From Leifsonia sp. Root112D2 (GTDB lineage: Bacteria > Actinomycetota > Actinomycetes > Actinomycetales > Microbacteriaceae): DNA of 64,000 nucleotides. The notes below the pieces were generated by a model. It had not been told where the DNA came from. It saw nothing but the letters and a program-made list of their open reading frames with translations, and searched no databases. Below are positions 42,386-51,651 of this stretch, one piece after another. The DNA is taken from positions 2,597,480-2,661,479 of the forward strand of contig NZ_LMCU01000001.1 of assembly GCF_001424905.1 (NCBI RefSeq), read 5' to 3'. The translations under genes and the position numbers were made by a program. Numbering within the stretch: position 1 is the first letter of the stretch; each line of letters begins with the position of its first letter.

Positions 42386-43980
42386 TGCCGGCTCCCGTCA
42401 GCTCAGCGCTGCGCCGTCTCGGCGCCAGCATTAAGGGCTTCAGCATTGCCCAGCGCACGATCGCCATCATCGGTGTCGCCGTGCTCGTCATGGGCTCGAT
42501 TGCGCTCGCCAGCTGGGCGATGAAGCCGTCGTACACGCCCCTGTTCTCGGGTCTGAGCGGCGCGGACGCCAACGCCGTCGTCGAGCAGTTGCGTACCGAC
42601 GGAGTGAGCTACGAACTCGCCAACGGCGGGGCCACCGTGCTCGTGCCGGAGGCCAGCGTGTACGACGAGCGCCTCAAGGCGGCCGCGGCCGGACTACCGT
42701 CGTCGAGCACGGGCGGCTACGCGCTTCTCGACAAGATGGGCGTCACCTCGAGCGAGTTTCAACAGTCGGTGACCTACAAGCGTGCCCTCGAGGGCGAGCT
42801 CGCTAAGACGATCTCTGCCATGAAGGGCGTGCAGACGGCGTCCGTGCAGCTGGCCATTCCCAAGGACACGGTCTTCTCGTCGGAGAAGAAGGACCCCACG
42901 GCATCCGTCTTCGTGGAAACCACCGCAGGGGTGACGCTCACCACCGAGCAGGTTCAGGCGATTGTGCACCTCACCAGTGCGTCGATCGACGGCATGGCAC
43001 CCACGGATGTCGGCGTGATCGATTCCCGGGGCACCGTGCTCTCCGCGGTCGGCACCGGTGTAGCGGGCAGCGCGGACCAGCAGGCGGGCGACTACCAGGA
43101 GCGCGTGCGCACGGCGGTGCAGACGATGCTCGACAAGGTGGTCGGAGCCGGCAACGCGACGGTGGTGGTCGCCGCGGATGTGAACAAGGAATCCGCCACC
43201 CGCACCGAGAAGAGCTACGGAACGCCCACGAACGCGCCGGCGCTGAACGAATCCAGCAAGAAGGAGACGTACAAGGGCACCGGCGGAACGTCGGCGGGCA
43301 TACTCGGACCCGACAACATCGCCGTGCCCTCGGGCGGCTCGAGCGACGGCAGTTTCGATTCCGAGAGTGTCACCAAGAACAACGCCGTCGACACGGTCAC
43401 CGAGACGCGCACGATTCCTGCCGGTGCCATCTCGCGCCAGACCGTCTCCGTGGCCGTCGACTCGAAGGCCGCTCGCGACATCAATGTCAACGACCTCACC
43501 TCGCTCGTCACGGCCGCGGCCGGTGTCGACACCAACAGGGGCGACACGGTCTCGGTGAAGGTCGTCAACTTCAACACGGCGGCGGCCAAACAGGCGGCCG
43601 CGGCACTGGATGCGGCCAAGAAGCAGGAGGCGGCAGACCAGTTCAGTGGCATCCTGCAGACCGGAATGATCGTGCTCGGCATCGTTCTGACACTGGCACT
43701 TGGCCTGATCCTGTACGCGCGTCGTTCTCGCCGGCAGCACCGCGAGGCCGTCGAGGACTGGACACTGACGGATGCTCCGGCGCCGGCGATCGACGCCGCC
43801 GCACCGACGCTGCCGCTCACCGCCTCCTCGCCCTCCGAGCTGCCGACCGCAATACTCGGCACCGGCACGCCCTCCGACCTCGATCTGAAGCGCGCCGAGA
43901 TCAGCGCGCTTGCCGAGCAGGACCCCTCTCGCGCCGCCGAATTCCTTCGCGGGCTCATGGATGATCGGCAGACCGTATGA
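42385..43980 (+). CDS. fliF: Flagellar MS-ring protein FliF
   Basis: 531 residues. The N-terminal membrane helix (about 25-47, IAIIGVAVLVMGSIALASWA) is followed by the ring-building motifs (YTPLFSGLSGADANAVVEQL, RALEGELAKTISAMKGVQTA) and a C-terminal membrane helix at about 425-447 (GMIVLGIVLTLALGLILYAR). The cytoplasmic tail (FLRGLMDDR) is the FliG-binding piece. FliF forms the membrane base of the basal body. Confidence 0.95.
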   Translation: MPAPVSSALRRLGASIKGFSIAQRTIAIIGVAVLVMGSIALASWAMKPSYTPLFSGLSGADANAVVEQLRTDGVSYELANGGATVLVPEASVYDERLKAAAAGLPSSSTGGYALLDKMGVTSSEFQQSVTYKRALEGELAKTISAMKGVQTASVQLAIPKDTVFSSEKKDPTASVFVETTAGVTLTTEQVQAIVHLTSASIDGMAPTDVGVIDSRGTVLSAVGTGVAGSADQQAGDYQERVRTAVQTMLDKVVGAGNATVVVAADVNKESATRTEKSYGTPTNAPALNESSKKETYKGTGGTSAGILGPDNIAVPSGGSSDGSFDSESVTKNNAVDTVTETRTIPAGAISRQTVSVAVDSKAARDINVNDLTSLVTAAAGVDTNRGDTVSVKVVNFNTAAAKQAAAALDAAKKQEAADQFSGILQTGMIVLGIVLTLALGLILYARRSRRQHREAVEDWTLTDAPAPAIDAAAPTLPLTASSPSELPTAILGTGTPSDLDLKRAEISALAEQDPSRAAEFLRGLMDDRQTV

Positions 43981-44996
43981 GCGAGGGGACGACGGTACTG
44001 ACCGGCACCCAGAAGGTCGCTGTGGTGCTGATGAACATGAGCCACGAGCAGGCCGCGCAGGTGATGCGCGAGTTCTCCGAGATCGAGGCCGAGGAGATTG
44101 CCGCGGAGCTGGTGCGGTTGCGCAAGGTGGACTCCGCTGCCGCCGAACAGGCGCTTCTCGAATTCCACGACCTCACGGTGCAGGGTGGCTGGCAGTCGCG
44201 CGGCGGGCGTGACTTCGCCACGGGCTTGCTCGAGGCATCCTTCGGCGCGGAGAAGGCAGCCGGCGTGATGAGCAGGGTCGCCTCGTCGATGGCGGGCAAG
44301 GCCTTCGAGTTTCTCGACGCGGCCGAGTCCGGCCAGATTTCGAGCCTGCTCGATGGCGAACTTCCGCAGACCATTGCGCTCGTGCTTGCGCACCTGCGGC
44401 CGGACCAGGCATCCGCAGTACTTTCGGCGCTCGTTGACCCGCTTCGCACCGATGTGGCCCAGTGCATCGCCACGATGGGCACGGCAACTCCCGAGGCGGT
44501 CAGCGTCGTCGCCGACACCCTCAAGGTGCGCGCCGGAGCCGTCGTCTCCCCGCGGGATGCCATCGAGATCGTGGGCGGCGTGCAGCCGCTGGTCGAGATT
44601 CTGAACCGTTCGGATGTCGCGATGGAGCGGGCGCTGCTCGACGGACTCGACGAGCGGGATCCCGCCCTCGCTGACGAGGTGCGTTCGCGCATGCTGACCT
44701 TCGCCGACATCGTGAAATTCGAGGCGCGTGACGTGCAGCAGGTGCTGCGCGGCATAGACGCGAATGTGCTCGCCACGGCCATGAAGGGTTCGACCGAGAC
44801 CGTCACCGAGGCGATTCGCACCAATCTTTCGGAACGCAATCGCGAGCTCCTCGACGAGGAGATCGACGCGTTGGGGCCGGTTCGCGTCTCCCAGGTGGAG
44901 GAGGCGCGCGCCGAGGTCGTTCGCTCGATTCGCGACCTCGAGGCACAGGGCATTATCACCGTGCAGCGCGGCGACGAGGAAGAATATGTCGACTGA
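43977..44996 (+). CDS. fliG: Flagellar motor switch protein FliG
   Basis: 339 residues. N-terminal GTQKVAVVLMNMSHEQAAQV, middle armadillo region with EHPQ-like ELPQTIALVLAHLRPDQASA, and C-terminal charge-bearing helix MKGSTETVTEAIRTNLSERN are the three FliG domains. The C-domain contacts MotA and produces torque. ATGA overlap with fliF; its end overlaps fliH by 11 bases. Confidence 0.95.
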   Translation: MSEGTTVLTGTQKVAVVLMNMSHEQAAQVMREFSEIEAEEIAAELVRLRKVDSAAAEQALLEFHDLTVQGGWQSRGGRDFATGLLEASFGAEKAAGVMSRVASSMAGKAFEFLDAAESGQISSLLDGELPQTIALVLAHLRPDQASAVLSALVDPLRTDVAQCIATMGTATPEAVSVVADTLKVRAGAVVSPRDAIEIVGGVQPLVEILNRSDVAMERALLDGLDERDPALADEVRSRMLTFADIVKFEARDVQQVLRGIDANVLATAMKGSTETVTEAIRTNLSERNRELLDEEIDALGPVRVSQVEEARAEVVRSIRDLEAQGIITVQRGDEEEYVD

Positions 44997-45600
44997 CGCC
45001 GGTTTCGCGAGCCTTGCCTTTCCCTCCCTGCGCGACAGGGGCAGGGAGAGCATCGAGGCGCGGGCGCGCGTGAGCGGTCACGCCGCTGGATACGCCGCCG
45101 GGCTGAAGACCGCGGCCGTCGAGCTTGCCGAGCGTGCGGCGGCCCTCGAGGCCGACGCGCAGCGCACGGCGCTGGAGAACGCACGTCGCGTCGAGGCCGC
45201 GCTGGCCGCGCTGGATACGGCCGCCCGGGCCCTCGATTCGCGGCTTGCCCCCGTACTCCTGGATGCGCAGAGTGTGCTCGCCGCGGCGTCTGTCGACATC
45301 GCTGAGGCCATCATCGGGCGGGAACTCGCCACCACCCCCGACTCCGCGCTCTCTGCGTTGAAGAGGGCCCTCGATCATGCCGAGGCGGATGCCGTGGTCA
45401 CGGTGCGTATGAGCCCCGCCGATCTCGCCTCGCTTGACGAGGAGACGCGCGCCGCCGTGGCCGTCGGAGTCAGGCTGCAGGCAGACGCGGCAATGGCATC
45501 CGGTGATGCCGTCGCCGAGTTGCCCAACGGCTACCTCGACGCGCGCATCGGCGCGGCGCTGGACCGGGTGCGCGCGGCTCTCGCGGAGGGAATCTCATGA
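44986..45600 (+). CDS. fliH: Flagellar export stator protein FliH
   Basis: 204 residues from the ATG at 44986, inside the end of fliG and preceded by GAGGAAG. A long Ala/Glu/Arg coiled coil (about 30-95) leads into the conserved C-terminal domain with LAAASVDIAEAIIGRELATT and VTVRMSPADLASLDEETRAA. FliH regulates the export ATPase FliI encoded next. Ends in ATGA overlap with fliI. Confidence 0.9.
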   Translation: MSTDAGFASLAFPSLRDRGRESIEARARVSGHAAGYAAGLKTAAVELAERAAALEADAQRTALENARRVEAALAALDTAARALDSRLAPVLLDAQSVLAAASVDIAEAIIGRELATTPDSALSALKRALDHAEADAVVTVRMSPADLASLDEETRAAVAVGVRLQADAAMASGDAVAELPNGYLDARIGAALDRVRAALAEGIS

Positions 45601-46928
45601 GCCCGACGGCCACCGCCTGGCGTCCGCGGGCCGAGAACTTCGGCGCTGCACTTGCCGCAGCCCGCCCGGAACGCGTCGGAGTGGTCTCGTCAATAGTGGG
45701 CCTCGGCGTCGAGATCAGTGGCCTGCACGGTGCGATAGGCGATGTCGTGCGCATCGGGGACGGCGTCGGCGTGGAAGCCGAGGTCGTTGCGGTGACCCGC
45801 GACAGCATCCGGTGCATGCCGCTGGCCAGGATGGGCGGCCTCAACGCCGGCGCGCCCGCCCGGTCGAAGGGAACACCTGTACTGGTGCCGACCGGCGCCG
45901 GGCTCTTCGGGCGGGTTCTCGACGGGCTCGGCCGCCCCATTGACGGCAAAGGGCCGCTCAAGACAAGCGCGATGGTGCCGCTGGACCACGAGACGCCGTC
46001 GGCCATGCACCGCGCCCGCATCGACACGCCGCTGCAGCTCGGCGTGCGCGTGCTCGACACGCTTACTACCGTGGGCAAGGGCCAGCGCATGGGCCTGTTC
46101 GCCGGATCCGGCGTGGGTAAGTCTTCCCTTCTCTCAATGATCGCCCGGGGAACGAGCGCCGAGGTCTCGGTGATAGCCCTCGTGGGTGAGCGCGGCCGCG
46201 AGGTCCGCGAGTTTCTCGAGGATGACTTGGGGCCCGAGGGGCTCGCGCGTTCGATTGTGGTCGTCTCCACCTCGGACGAGCCCGCCCTCATGCGTCTGCG
46301 TGCGGCTTTCGTGGCCACCCGCATCGCTGAGTCGTTCCGCGACGAAGGCAAAGACGTCATGCTCATGATGGATTCGCTCACCCGTGTGGCGATGGCGCAG
46401 CGGGAGATCGGCCTCTCGGTGGGCGAGCCGCCCGCAACCCGGGGCTATCCACCGTCGACATTCGCTGTTTTGGCACAGCTGCTCGAGCGCGCAGGCACGG
46501 ACGAGCGCGGTTCGGTCACCGGCATGTACACGGTGCTGGTCGACGGAGACGACCACAATGAGCCGGTCGCCGACTCCGCGCGTTCGATTCTCGACGGCCA
46601 CGTCGTGCTCGACCGCAAGCTCGCGGTCGTCGGTCACTTTCCCTCCGTGGATGCCCTGGCCTCCATCTCCAGGGTCGCCTCCCGCGTCAATTCCCGCGAA
46701 CGCACCGCCGTCGCGGGCGTTCTGCGCCGGGTGCTTGCCGCTCGGCGGTCCGCACAGGACCTGCTCGATGTGGGCGCATACCAGCGCGGCACCAACCCCC
46801 TCGTGGACGCGGCCCTCGATCACGAGGCGGCCATCGACGGCTTTCTGCGCCAGGGGATGGACGAGCAGGTGGCCGCGGATGTCGCCTGGGCGCGCCTGAC
46901 CGCGCTGACCGAAGGGATGGGGATCTAG
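45597..46928 (+). CDS. fliI: Flagellum-specific export ATPase FliI
   Basis: 443 residues. Walker A GLFAGSGVGKSSLL (about 167-180), Walker B DVMLMMDSLTR, catalytic GERGREVREFLED and the C-terminal AYQRGTNPLVDAA are those of FliI/SctN ATPases related to F1-beta. It drives unfolding and entry of export substrates into the type III gate formed by FlhA, FlhB, FliP, FliQ and FliR. Confidence 0.96.
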   Translation: MSPTATAWRPRAENFGAALAAARPERVGVVSSIVGLGVEISGLHGAIGDVVRIGDGVGVEAEVVAVTRDSIRCMPLARMGGLNAGAPARSKGTPVLVPTGAGLFGRVLDGLGRPIDGKGPLKTSAMVPLDHETPSAMHRARIDTPLQLGVRVLDTLTTVGKGQRMGLFAGSGVGKSSLLSMIARGTSAEVSVIALVGERGREVREFLEDDLGPEGLARSIVVVSTSDEPALMRLRAAFVATRIAESFRDEGKDVMLMMDSLTRVAMAQREIGLSVGEPPATRGYPPSTFAVLAQLLERAGTDERGSVTGMYTVLVDGDDHNEPVADSARSILDGHVVLDRKLAVVGHFPSVDALASISRVASRVNSRERTAVAGVLRRVLAARRSAQDLLDVGAYQRGTNPLVDAALDHEAAIDGFLRQGMDEQVAADVAWARLTALTEGMGI

Positions 46929-46930
46929 AG

Positions 46931-47365
46931 ATGGCACGCGCCTTTTCTCTCGCCGGTCTGCTGCGGCTGCGCCACCTGCAGCAGGAGCAGGCCGAGGCAC
47001 GCCTGTCGGGGGCACACGCGATACTGCGCGAGAACGCCGAACGTCGCAGCCGCACGCGGGCCGCACTCGGTGCGACACCCATCGATGCATTTGACGTCTC
47101 GACGCTCGACGCGATAGCCGCGGCGCGAGCATCCTCACGCAGCATGGTGGCCGACCTCGACGCGCTGCGACAGACCCAGCAGGCCGACGTCGATGCCGCC
47201 CGTGCCGTCTACGAAGAGGCCCGTGCGCGCTCGATCGGCCTGGAGAAACTGCAGACGCGACACGCCGTCGCGGTGGCGAACGAAGAATTGCATGCCGAGC
47301 AGGCCGTGATAGACGAGATCGCCTCGACGTCATGGCACCGAGCGACCCCGGAGGCGACGCGATGA
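46931..47365 (+). CDS. fliJ: Flagellar export protein FliJ
   Basis: 144 residues, 2 bases after fliI. Almost entirely one long coiled coil: FSLAGLLRLRHLQQEQAEAR at the N-terminus and RSIGLEKLQTRHAVAVANEE near the end, as in FliJ stalk proteins. It links the FliI ring to FlhA. Assignment rests on length, coiled-coil pattern and position after fliI. Confidence 0.85.
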   Translation: MARAFSLAGLLRLRHLQQEQAEARLSGAHAILRENAERRSRTRAALGATPIDAFDVSTLDAIAAARASSRSMVADLDALRQTQQADVDAARAVYEEARARSIGLEKLQTRHAVAVANEELHAEQAVIDEIASTSWHRATPEATR

Positions 47366-48042
47366 CCGTGATGGAAGCCGTGGGCTCGATGCAGCAGATC
47401 CAGTCCACCCTCACACAATTGTTCGGTCCGAAAGATGTCGCGAGCAGCACGAGCGCGTCGGCAACCGCCGGCGGCGCGTCGGCCAGCGCTACCGCGTTCG
47501 CCCAGGCGCTTTCAGGGGCGCAGGGCGCATCGACGGGCATCGCGAACCCGGCCGGAGCCACGGGTAACGACGTCGTCGCCGACGCGAAGAAGTATCTGGG
47601 CGTTCCCTACGTCTTCGGGGGAGAGGACGCGTCAGGTGTCGACTGCTCCGGACTCGTTCAGCGCGTCTTCGCCGATCTCGGCGTGAGCGTGCCCCGGGTC
47701 GTTCAGGATCAGGCCACGGTGGGCACCGAGGTGCCCTCGCTCGCCCAGGCGCAGCCCGGTGACCTGATAGTGCTCAAGGGCAACGATCACATCGTGATCT
47801 ATGCCGGCAATGGCAAGGTCATCCACGCGCCCAGCGAGGGGCGCAACGTGCAGATGGTCGACAACTGGCTCACCGATGATCAGATCGGAACGATCCGGCG
47901 CATCGTGCCATCCACCGCCTCGTCCGTGGCGTCGTCCGCGGCCTCCGCGAGCTCGTCGGCGGCCTCGCTGTCGACGTCGTCCGATTCAACGAGCCTCATG
48001 GCCGCCCTCCAGGCCGCCATGGCGACGGGAACACTGTCATGA
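47362..48042 (+). CDS. NlpC/P60 peptidoglycan hydrolase of the flagellar locus
   Basis: 226 residues from the ATG at 47362 overlapping the fliJ stop. The N-terminal ~60 residues (MEAVGSMQQIQSTLTQLFG, Ala/Ser-rich linker, FAQALSGA) resemble rod-type export substrates. The C40 domain (about 68-195) has catalytic Cys95 in SGVDCSGLVQRVF and His143 and His155 in NDHIVIYAGN and KVIHAP. A Ser/Ala-rich tail ends the protein. There is no signal peptide, so export through the flagellar apparatus is inferred. It probably opens the thick cell wall for the rod, the task FlgJ performs in Gram-negatives. Confidence 0.85.
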   Translation: MTVMEAVGSMQQIQSTLTQLFGPKDVASSTSASATAGGASASATAFAQALSGAQGASTGIANPAGATGNDVVADAKKYLGVPYVFGGEDASGVDCSGLVQRVFADLGVSVPRVVQDQATVGTEVPSLAQAQPGDLIVLKGNDHIVIYAGNGKVIHAPSEGRNVQMVDNWLTDDQIGTIRRIVPSTASSVASSAASASSSAASLSTSSDSTSLMAALQAAMATGTLS

Positions 48043-49484
48043 GTCTGCCCATGCCCTCGCTCCCGGTTCAGCCGGCCGCGCCTTCCGTTCCGCCCGCGTC
48101 GAGTGCCACGCGATCAGACGGCCACGCCTTCGGCGCCGCTCTGCGCGATGCTCTCGCGCCGGGCAATCAACGTCGCGACGACGCCACCGCGCCGAAGTCG
48201 CCCCGGCACGCGAAGACGTCCGATCACCACAACGACAATGCACAGGCCACCACGACGGATGCGGGCGTGGCCTCCGCGGCCGCCCCGGCCGCGCCTGCAC
48301 CGACTTCTCTCGGCATGCCTGTTCCCGGCACTGCGACGCAGGCGGCGGCATCCGCAGCTGCCACGGTGGTCCCCGTCCCGGTCGCTGAGCCTGCCGAAGC
48401 GTCCGGGACGACGCCAAGCGTGCCAGCAACAGTCGCTCCGGCCGCGGGCGGCGTGACGGCGACGGCCTCGATCACCCAGGCGCCGGCCGCACCCGCGGCC
48501 CCCGTCGCGTCACCTCCGTCGAGTCGCACGCCGTCGGTCGTGCCAGCACTCGCTGCACAGACGGGCATAGTACAGACAGCCGCCGTGCAGCCGGGCGCAG
48601 CAGGAGCATCCACAGCATCGGCATCCGCCGGACCGTCGACCGCCCCCGTTGCCTCCGCGACCGGAGCATCTCCTTCACCGGCCGCGCCGACCGTGCCTGT
48701 CGGCGCGGCGTCAGCGGCGGCGAGTGCACAGCCGCAGGCAACAACCCCGAGCGCAACAACCGCACCGGTTGCTCCTGCGGCACCCGCGGCTGCGGCTGCG
48801 CCGACCCCGCATACGCCCGCGGCTGGCCACGCCCCGACGGTACCGGCCGCCGTGCCGGCGACCGCGGTGTCGAACACTCCTGTTGTGGCCGCCGAGCACG
48901 CCCAGGCGGCGCCGATGCCGACAACCGGCATCGCAGCGGATGCCGCAACAACGCAGCTCCCGCCCGTCATGCCTGCAGCGCCGTCGGCCCAGCCACTCGT
49001 GACGCCCGCACCCGTGGCATCCGCCCCGGCACCCGCGCCGCCGACTCCGACACCGCTCGCGCCCCAGATTGCCGCACCCCTCTTCACTCTCGCGGGAGCG
49101 AAGCCCGGTGATCACGTGCTCACGGTCTCCGTCACGCCGGATGCCCTCGGCCCCGTCACCGTGCGGGCGCACGTCGGCACCGACGGCGTGCGCGTCGAAC
49201 TCTTCGCGCCGAGCGATGGCGGACGGGACGCGCTGCGCGGGATTCTGAACGATCTGCGCCGCGATCTTGCGGCTGGCGGCATGAACGCGCAACTGAACCT
49301 GTCGTCGCAGAACCAGCCGTCGGATGCCGGGGGACAGGCGGCGGCACGCGACCGCCCCGTACCCGGTCAGACGGCCGACGGTAACGCCGACACCAACCCG
49401 CGAACGGCCGAGCCGCCGCATGTGCGTGACTCTCACGCACGTCACGCGCTCGCCTCGACATCCACCATTGACGTTCTCGTCTGA
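48039..49484 (+). CDS. fliK: Flagellar hook-length control protein FliK
   Basis: 481 residues. Residues ~70-345 are a low-complexity Ala/Pro/Thr/Val linker, suited to the ruler role. The C-terminal hook-control domain starts at about 350: LTVSVTPDALGPVTVRAHVG, then VRVELFAPSDGGRDALRGIL and LRRDLAAGGMNAQLNLSSQ. FliK measures the hook and switches export specificity through FlhB. Biased composition gives long open frames on the other strand that are not genes. Confidence 0.88.
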   Translation: MSLPMPSLPVQPAAPSVPPASSATRSDGHAFGAALRDALAPGNQRRDDATAPKSPRHAKTSDHHNDNAQATTTDAGVASAAAPAAPAPTSLGMPVPGTATQAAASAAATVVPVPVAEPAEASGTTPSVPATVAPAAGGVTATASITQAPAAPAAPVASPPSSRTPSVVPALAAQTGIVQTAAVQPGAAGASTASASAGPSTAPVASATGASPSPAAPTVPVGAASAAASAQPQATTPSATTAPVAPAAPAAAAAPTPHTPAAGHAPTVPAAVPATAVSNTPVVAAEHAQAAPMPTTGIAADAATTQLPPVMPAAPSAQPLVTPAPVASAPAPAPPTPTPLAPQIAAPLFTLAGAKPGDHVLTVSVTPDALGPVTVRAHVGTDGVRVELFAPSDGGRDALRGILNDLRRDLAAGGMNAQLNLSSQNQPSDAGGQAAARDRPVPGQTADGNADTNPRTAEPPHVRDSHARHALASTSTIDVLV

Positions 49485-49535
49485 GACCCACGACCCTCCA
49501 GCCCGCTGGAGAAGCCAGCAGAGAAGAGACCAGTA

Positions 49536-50009
49536 ATGCCCATCGATACCGTGCCCCCCGTGACCAACGGCATCTACGCGACGCCGCCGACCCGCGCGCC
49601 CAAGCAGAGCCTCGACGCCGAGGCCTTCATGAGCCTGCTCGTCGCCCAGCTGAAGAACCAGGATCCGAGCTCGCCGATGGACACCGGCCAGATGATTCAG
49701 CAGACCACCCAGCTGGCCATGATGGAGCAGATGACCCAGCAGACCACGACGAGCAACGAGAACTTCTCGTTGCAGATGCGCATCGCCGCATCGGCCATGG
49801 TCGGTCAGACGGTGACGTACTCCGGCAAGGACGGCGAGACCGTCAGCGGAATTGCGAGCGCCGTGTCGTTCGCTGGCCCGGTTCCCCAGGTCACCGTCGA
49901 CGGCGTGGACGTTCCGCTCGACGTCATCTCGGGCGTGAAACACACGCCAACCACCGCAGAAACCACTGCTCCAGCAGACACCACGACTCCCGCAACAACC
50001 ACCAACTGA
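49536..50009 (+). CDS. flgD: Flagellar hook cap protein FlgD
   Basis: 157 residues, AGAAGAGA upstream. The N-terminal conserved block LDAEAFMSLLVAQLKNQDPS, then SPMDTGQMIQQTTQLAMMEQ is the FlgD signature. The C-terminal part is short and ends in a Thr/Ala-rich tail instead of the Tudor-like domain of larger FlgD proteins. It caps the growing hook made of FlgE, encoded next. Confidence 0.92.
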   Translation: MPIDTVPPVTNGIYATPPTRAPKQSLDAEAFMSLLVAQLKNQDPSSPMDTGQMIQQTTQLAMMEQMTQQTTTSNENFSLQMRIAASAMVGQTVTYSGKDGETVSGIASAVSFAGPVPQVTVDGVDVPLDVISGVKHTPTTAETTAPADTTTPATTTN

Positions 50010-50022
50010 AAGGCAGCACCTC

Positions 50023-51201
50023 ATGCTTCGCTCACTGTATTCAGGCATTTCGGGCCTGCGTTCGCACCAGACCATGCTCGATGTCACCGGCAACAACATC
50101 GCCAACGTCAACACGACCGGGTTCAAGTCCTCCTCGACCCAGTTCCAGGACACGCTCTCGCAGCTGCAGCAGGGTGCCAGCGGCCCCCAGGCCACGATCG
50201 GCGGCACCAACCCGGCCCAGGTCGGACTCGGCGTGCAGGTCGCGGGCATCGCCACCAACTTCACCCAGGGGTCGGCCCAGGCCACGGGTAAGCCCACCGA
50301 CATGATGATCTCCGGAGACGGATTCTTCACCGTGAAGGTCGGCAACGAGACCCTGTACACCCGCGCCGGATCGTTCAACCCCGACTCCGACGGGCGCCTC
50401 GTGACCCCGGATGGCGCGATCCTGCAGGGGTGGCCGGCCGTCAACGGCGTGGTGTCGACCGGCGGAGCCACCGGCGACCTGACGCTGCCGCTCAAGGCCG
50501 TGTCTCCCGCAGCGGTGACAACCACCTCAGCGGTCACCGGCAACCTGCCCTCGGATGCCGCGGTCGGCACCGAACTCGTGCGCGACATCAAGGTGTACGA
50601 CGCGGCCGGAAAGGCCAGCAACCTGACACTGACGTTCACGCGGAATGCCGCAACGGGCTGGGACATCTCGGCGAACGCGGCCGGCGGCGCGGCTGTCACC
50701 GGCTCGGTGACGTTCAACGCCGATGGAACGCTCAACACGAGCGCCCTCACCCCGGTGAATGGGATTGCCGTCGATCTTGCCGGCCTCACGGGCTATGCGG
50801 GAATCACCACGGTGAGCATCGCCGAGCAGAACGGCCGCGCCGCAGGCACGCTGGACACCTTCACCCTTTCCAAGGACGGCACGCTCATCGGCACCTTCAG
50901 CAATGGAGACACCGAACCTATCGGTCGCATCGCCCTGGCGAACTTCGTGAACCCCGGCGGCCTGGAGAAGGCGGGATCCTCGGCCTACCGTGCCACCGTC
51001 AACTCCGGAACCGCGGCGCTCGGAACGGCCGGTGCAGACGGACTCGGTCAGCTCACCGCAGGCAGCCTCGAGATGTCGAACGTCGACCTCTCGCAGGAGT
51101 TCACCAACCTGATCGTCGCCCAGCGCGGCTTCCAGGCCAACGCCCGCATCATCACGACCTCAGACGAGGTGCTGCAGGAACTGACGAACCTCAAGCGATA
51201 A
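50023..51201 (+). CDS. flgE: Flagellar hook protein FlgE
   Basis: 392 residues with AAAGGCAG upstream. LRSLYSGISGLRSHQTMLDV and GNNIANVNTTGFKSSSTQFQ open the protein; FVNPGGLEKAGSSAYRATVN and SNVDLSQEFTNLIVAQRGFQANAR (in pieces) close it. Together they are the FlgE/F/G signature. No separate flgF or flgG genes are present, and no L- or P-ring genes, as expected for a Gram-positive cell. Ends at the stem-loop 51223-51270. Confidence 0.95.
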   Translation: MLRSLYSGISGLRSHQTMLDVTGNNIANVNTTGFKSSSTQFQDTLSQLQQGASGPQATIGGTNPAQVGLGVQVAGIATNFTQGSAQATGKPTDMMISGDGFFTVKVGNETLYTRAGSFNPDSDGRLVTPDGAILQGWPAVNGVVSTGGATGDLTLPLKAVSPAAVTTTSAVTGNLPSDAAVGTELVRDIKVYDAAGKASNLTLTFTRNAATGWDISANAAGGAAVTGSVTFNADGTLNTSALTPVNGIAVDLAGLTGYAGITTVSIAEQNGRAAGTLDTFTLSKDGTLIGTFSNGDTEPIGRIALANFVNPGGLEKAGSSAYRATVNSGTAALGTAGADGLGQLTAGSLEMSNVDLSQEFTNLIVAQRGFQANARIITTSDEVLQELTNLKR

Positions 51202-51222
51202 TTCGTTCTTTATCGCTGACAA

Positions 51223-51270
51223 CTGTCGGCCGCCCACGATGCCTAACGGCAACGCTGGGGCGGCCGACAG
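51223..51270 (+). terminator. Stem-loop ending the flgB-flgE operon
   Basis: Perfect 13-bp inverted repeat, CTGTCGGCCGCCC (51223-51235) and GGGCGGCCGACAG (51258-51270), 22-base loop. The right arm contains the GCCGACAG -10 of the next flagellar promoter, so terminator and promoter share the same bases. Confidence 0.7.
51244..51270 (+). promoter_or_regulatory. Flagellar-sigma promoter of flbD-motA-motB
   Basis: TAAC (51244-51247), 15 bases, GCCGACAG (51263-51270). Predicted start near 51278, leader about 65 bases. Overlaps the terminator of the upstream operon. Confidence 0.75.
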
Positions 51271-51342
51271 TACTGGTTAAGCGCAGATCGGCGGAGCCGG
51301 TCGGGCCAGGAAGGCTGGCGCTAAGAATTCAGGGATGAGCGC

Positions 51343-51651
51343 ATGATCGTCGTTACTCGACTCAATGACAGTCAATTTGCGGTCAACCCTGACCTCATAG
51401 AACGCATCCACGCGCATCCCGACACCACCCTCGTCATGGTCGACGGCGCCACGTACATCGTGACCGAGACCATGGCCGAGATCATCGAGATGATCGCGGG
51501 CTATCGGGCTCATGTCATTGCCCTGGCCCGTGCGCTTCCCATTGAGGTCGAGCAGCCGCTGAACCAGCGACCCGGCCTGGTCGCCGTACCGGATGCCGCC
51601 CCGGTGGTTGACACACATCCGACACCGCTTCCTCACGCAAGGGGGATCTGA
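51343..51651 (+). CDS. flbD: FlbD-like flagellar protein
   Basis: 102 residues. IVVTRLNDSQFAVNPDLIER, VMVDGATYIVTETMAEIIEM is the FlbD/SwrD core (about residues 1-60). The C-terminal 40 residues are variable and Pro-rich. SwrD of Bacillus raises motor power; this gene is directly upstream of motA-motB, which fits that role. Its TGA overlaps the motA ATG. Confidence 0.9.
   Translation: MIVVTRLNDSQFAVNPDLIERIHAHPDTTLVMVDGATYIVTETMAEIIEMIAGYRAHVIALARALPIEVEQPLNQRPGLVAVPDAAPVVDTHPTPLPHARGI

Noticed and set aside
48711..50789. A 692-residue open frame on the minus strand across fliK, flgD and flgE
   Set aside because: It is opposite three clearly assigned genes and has Arg/Gly-biased composition; it is a product of high G+C codon bias.
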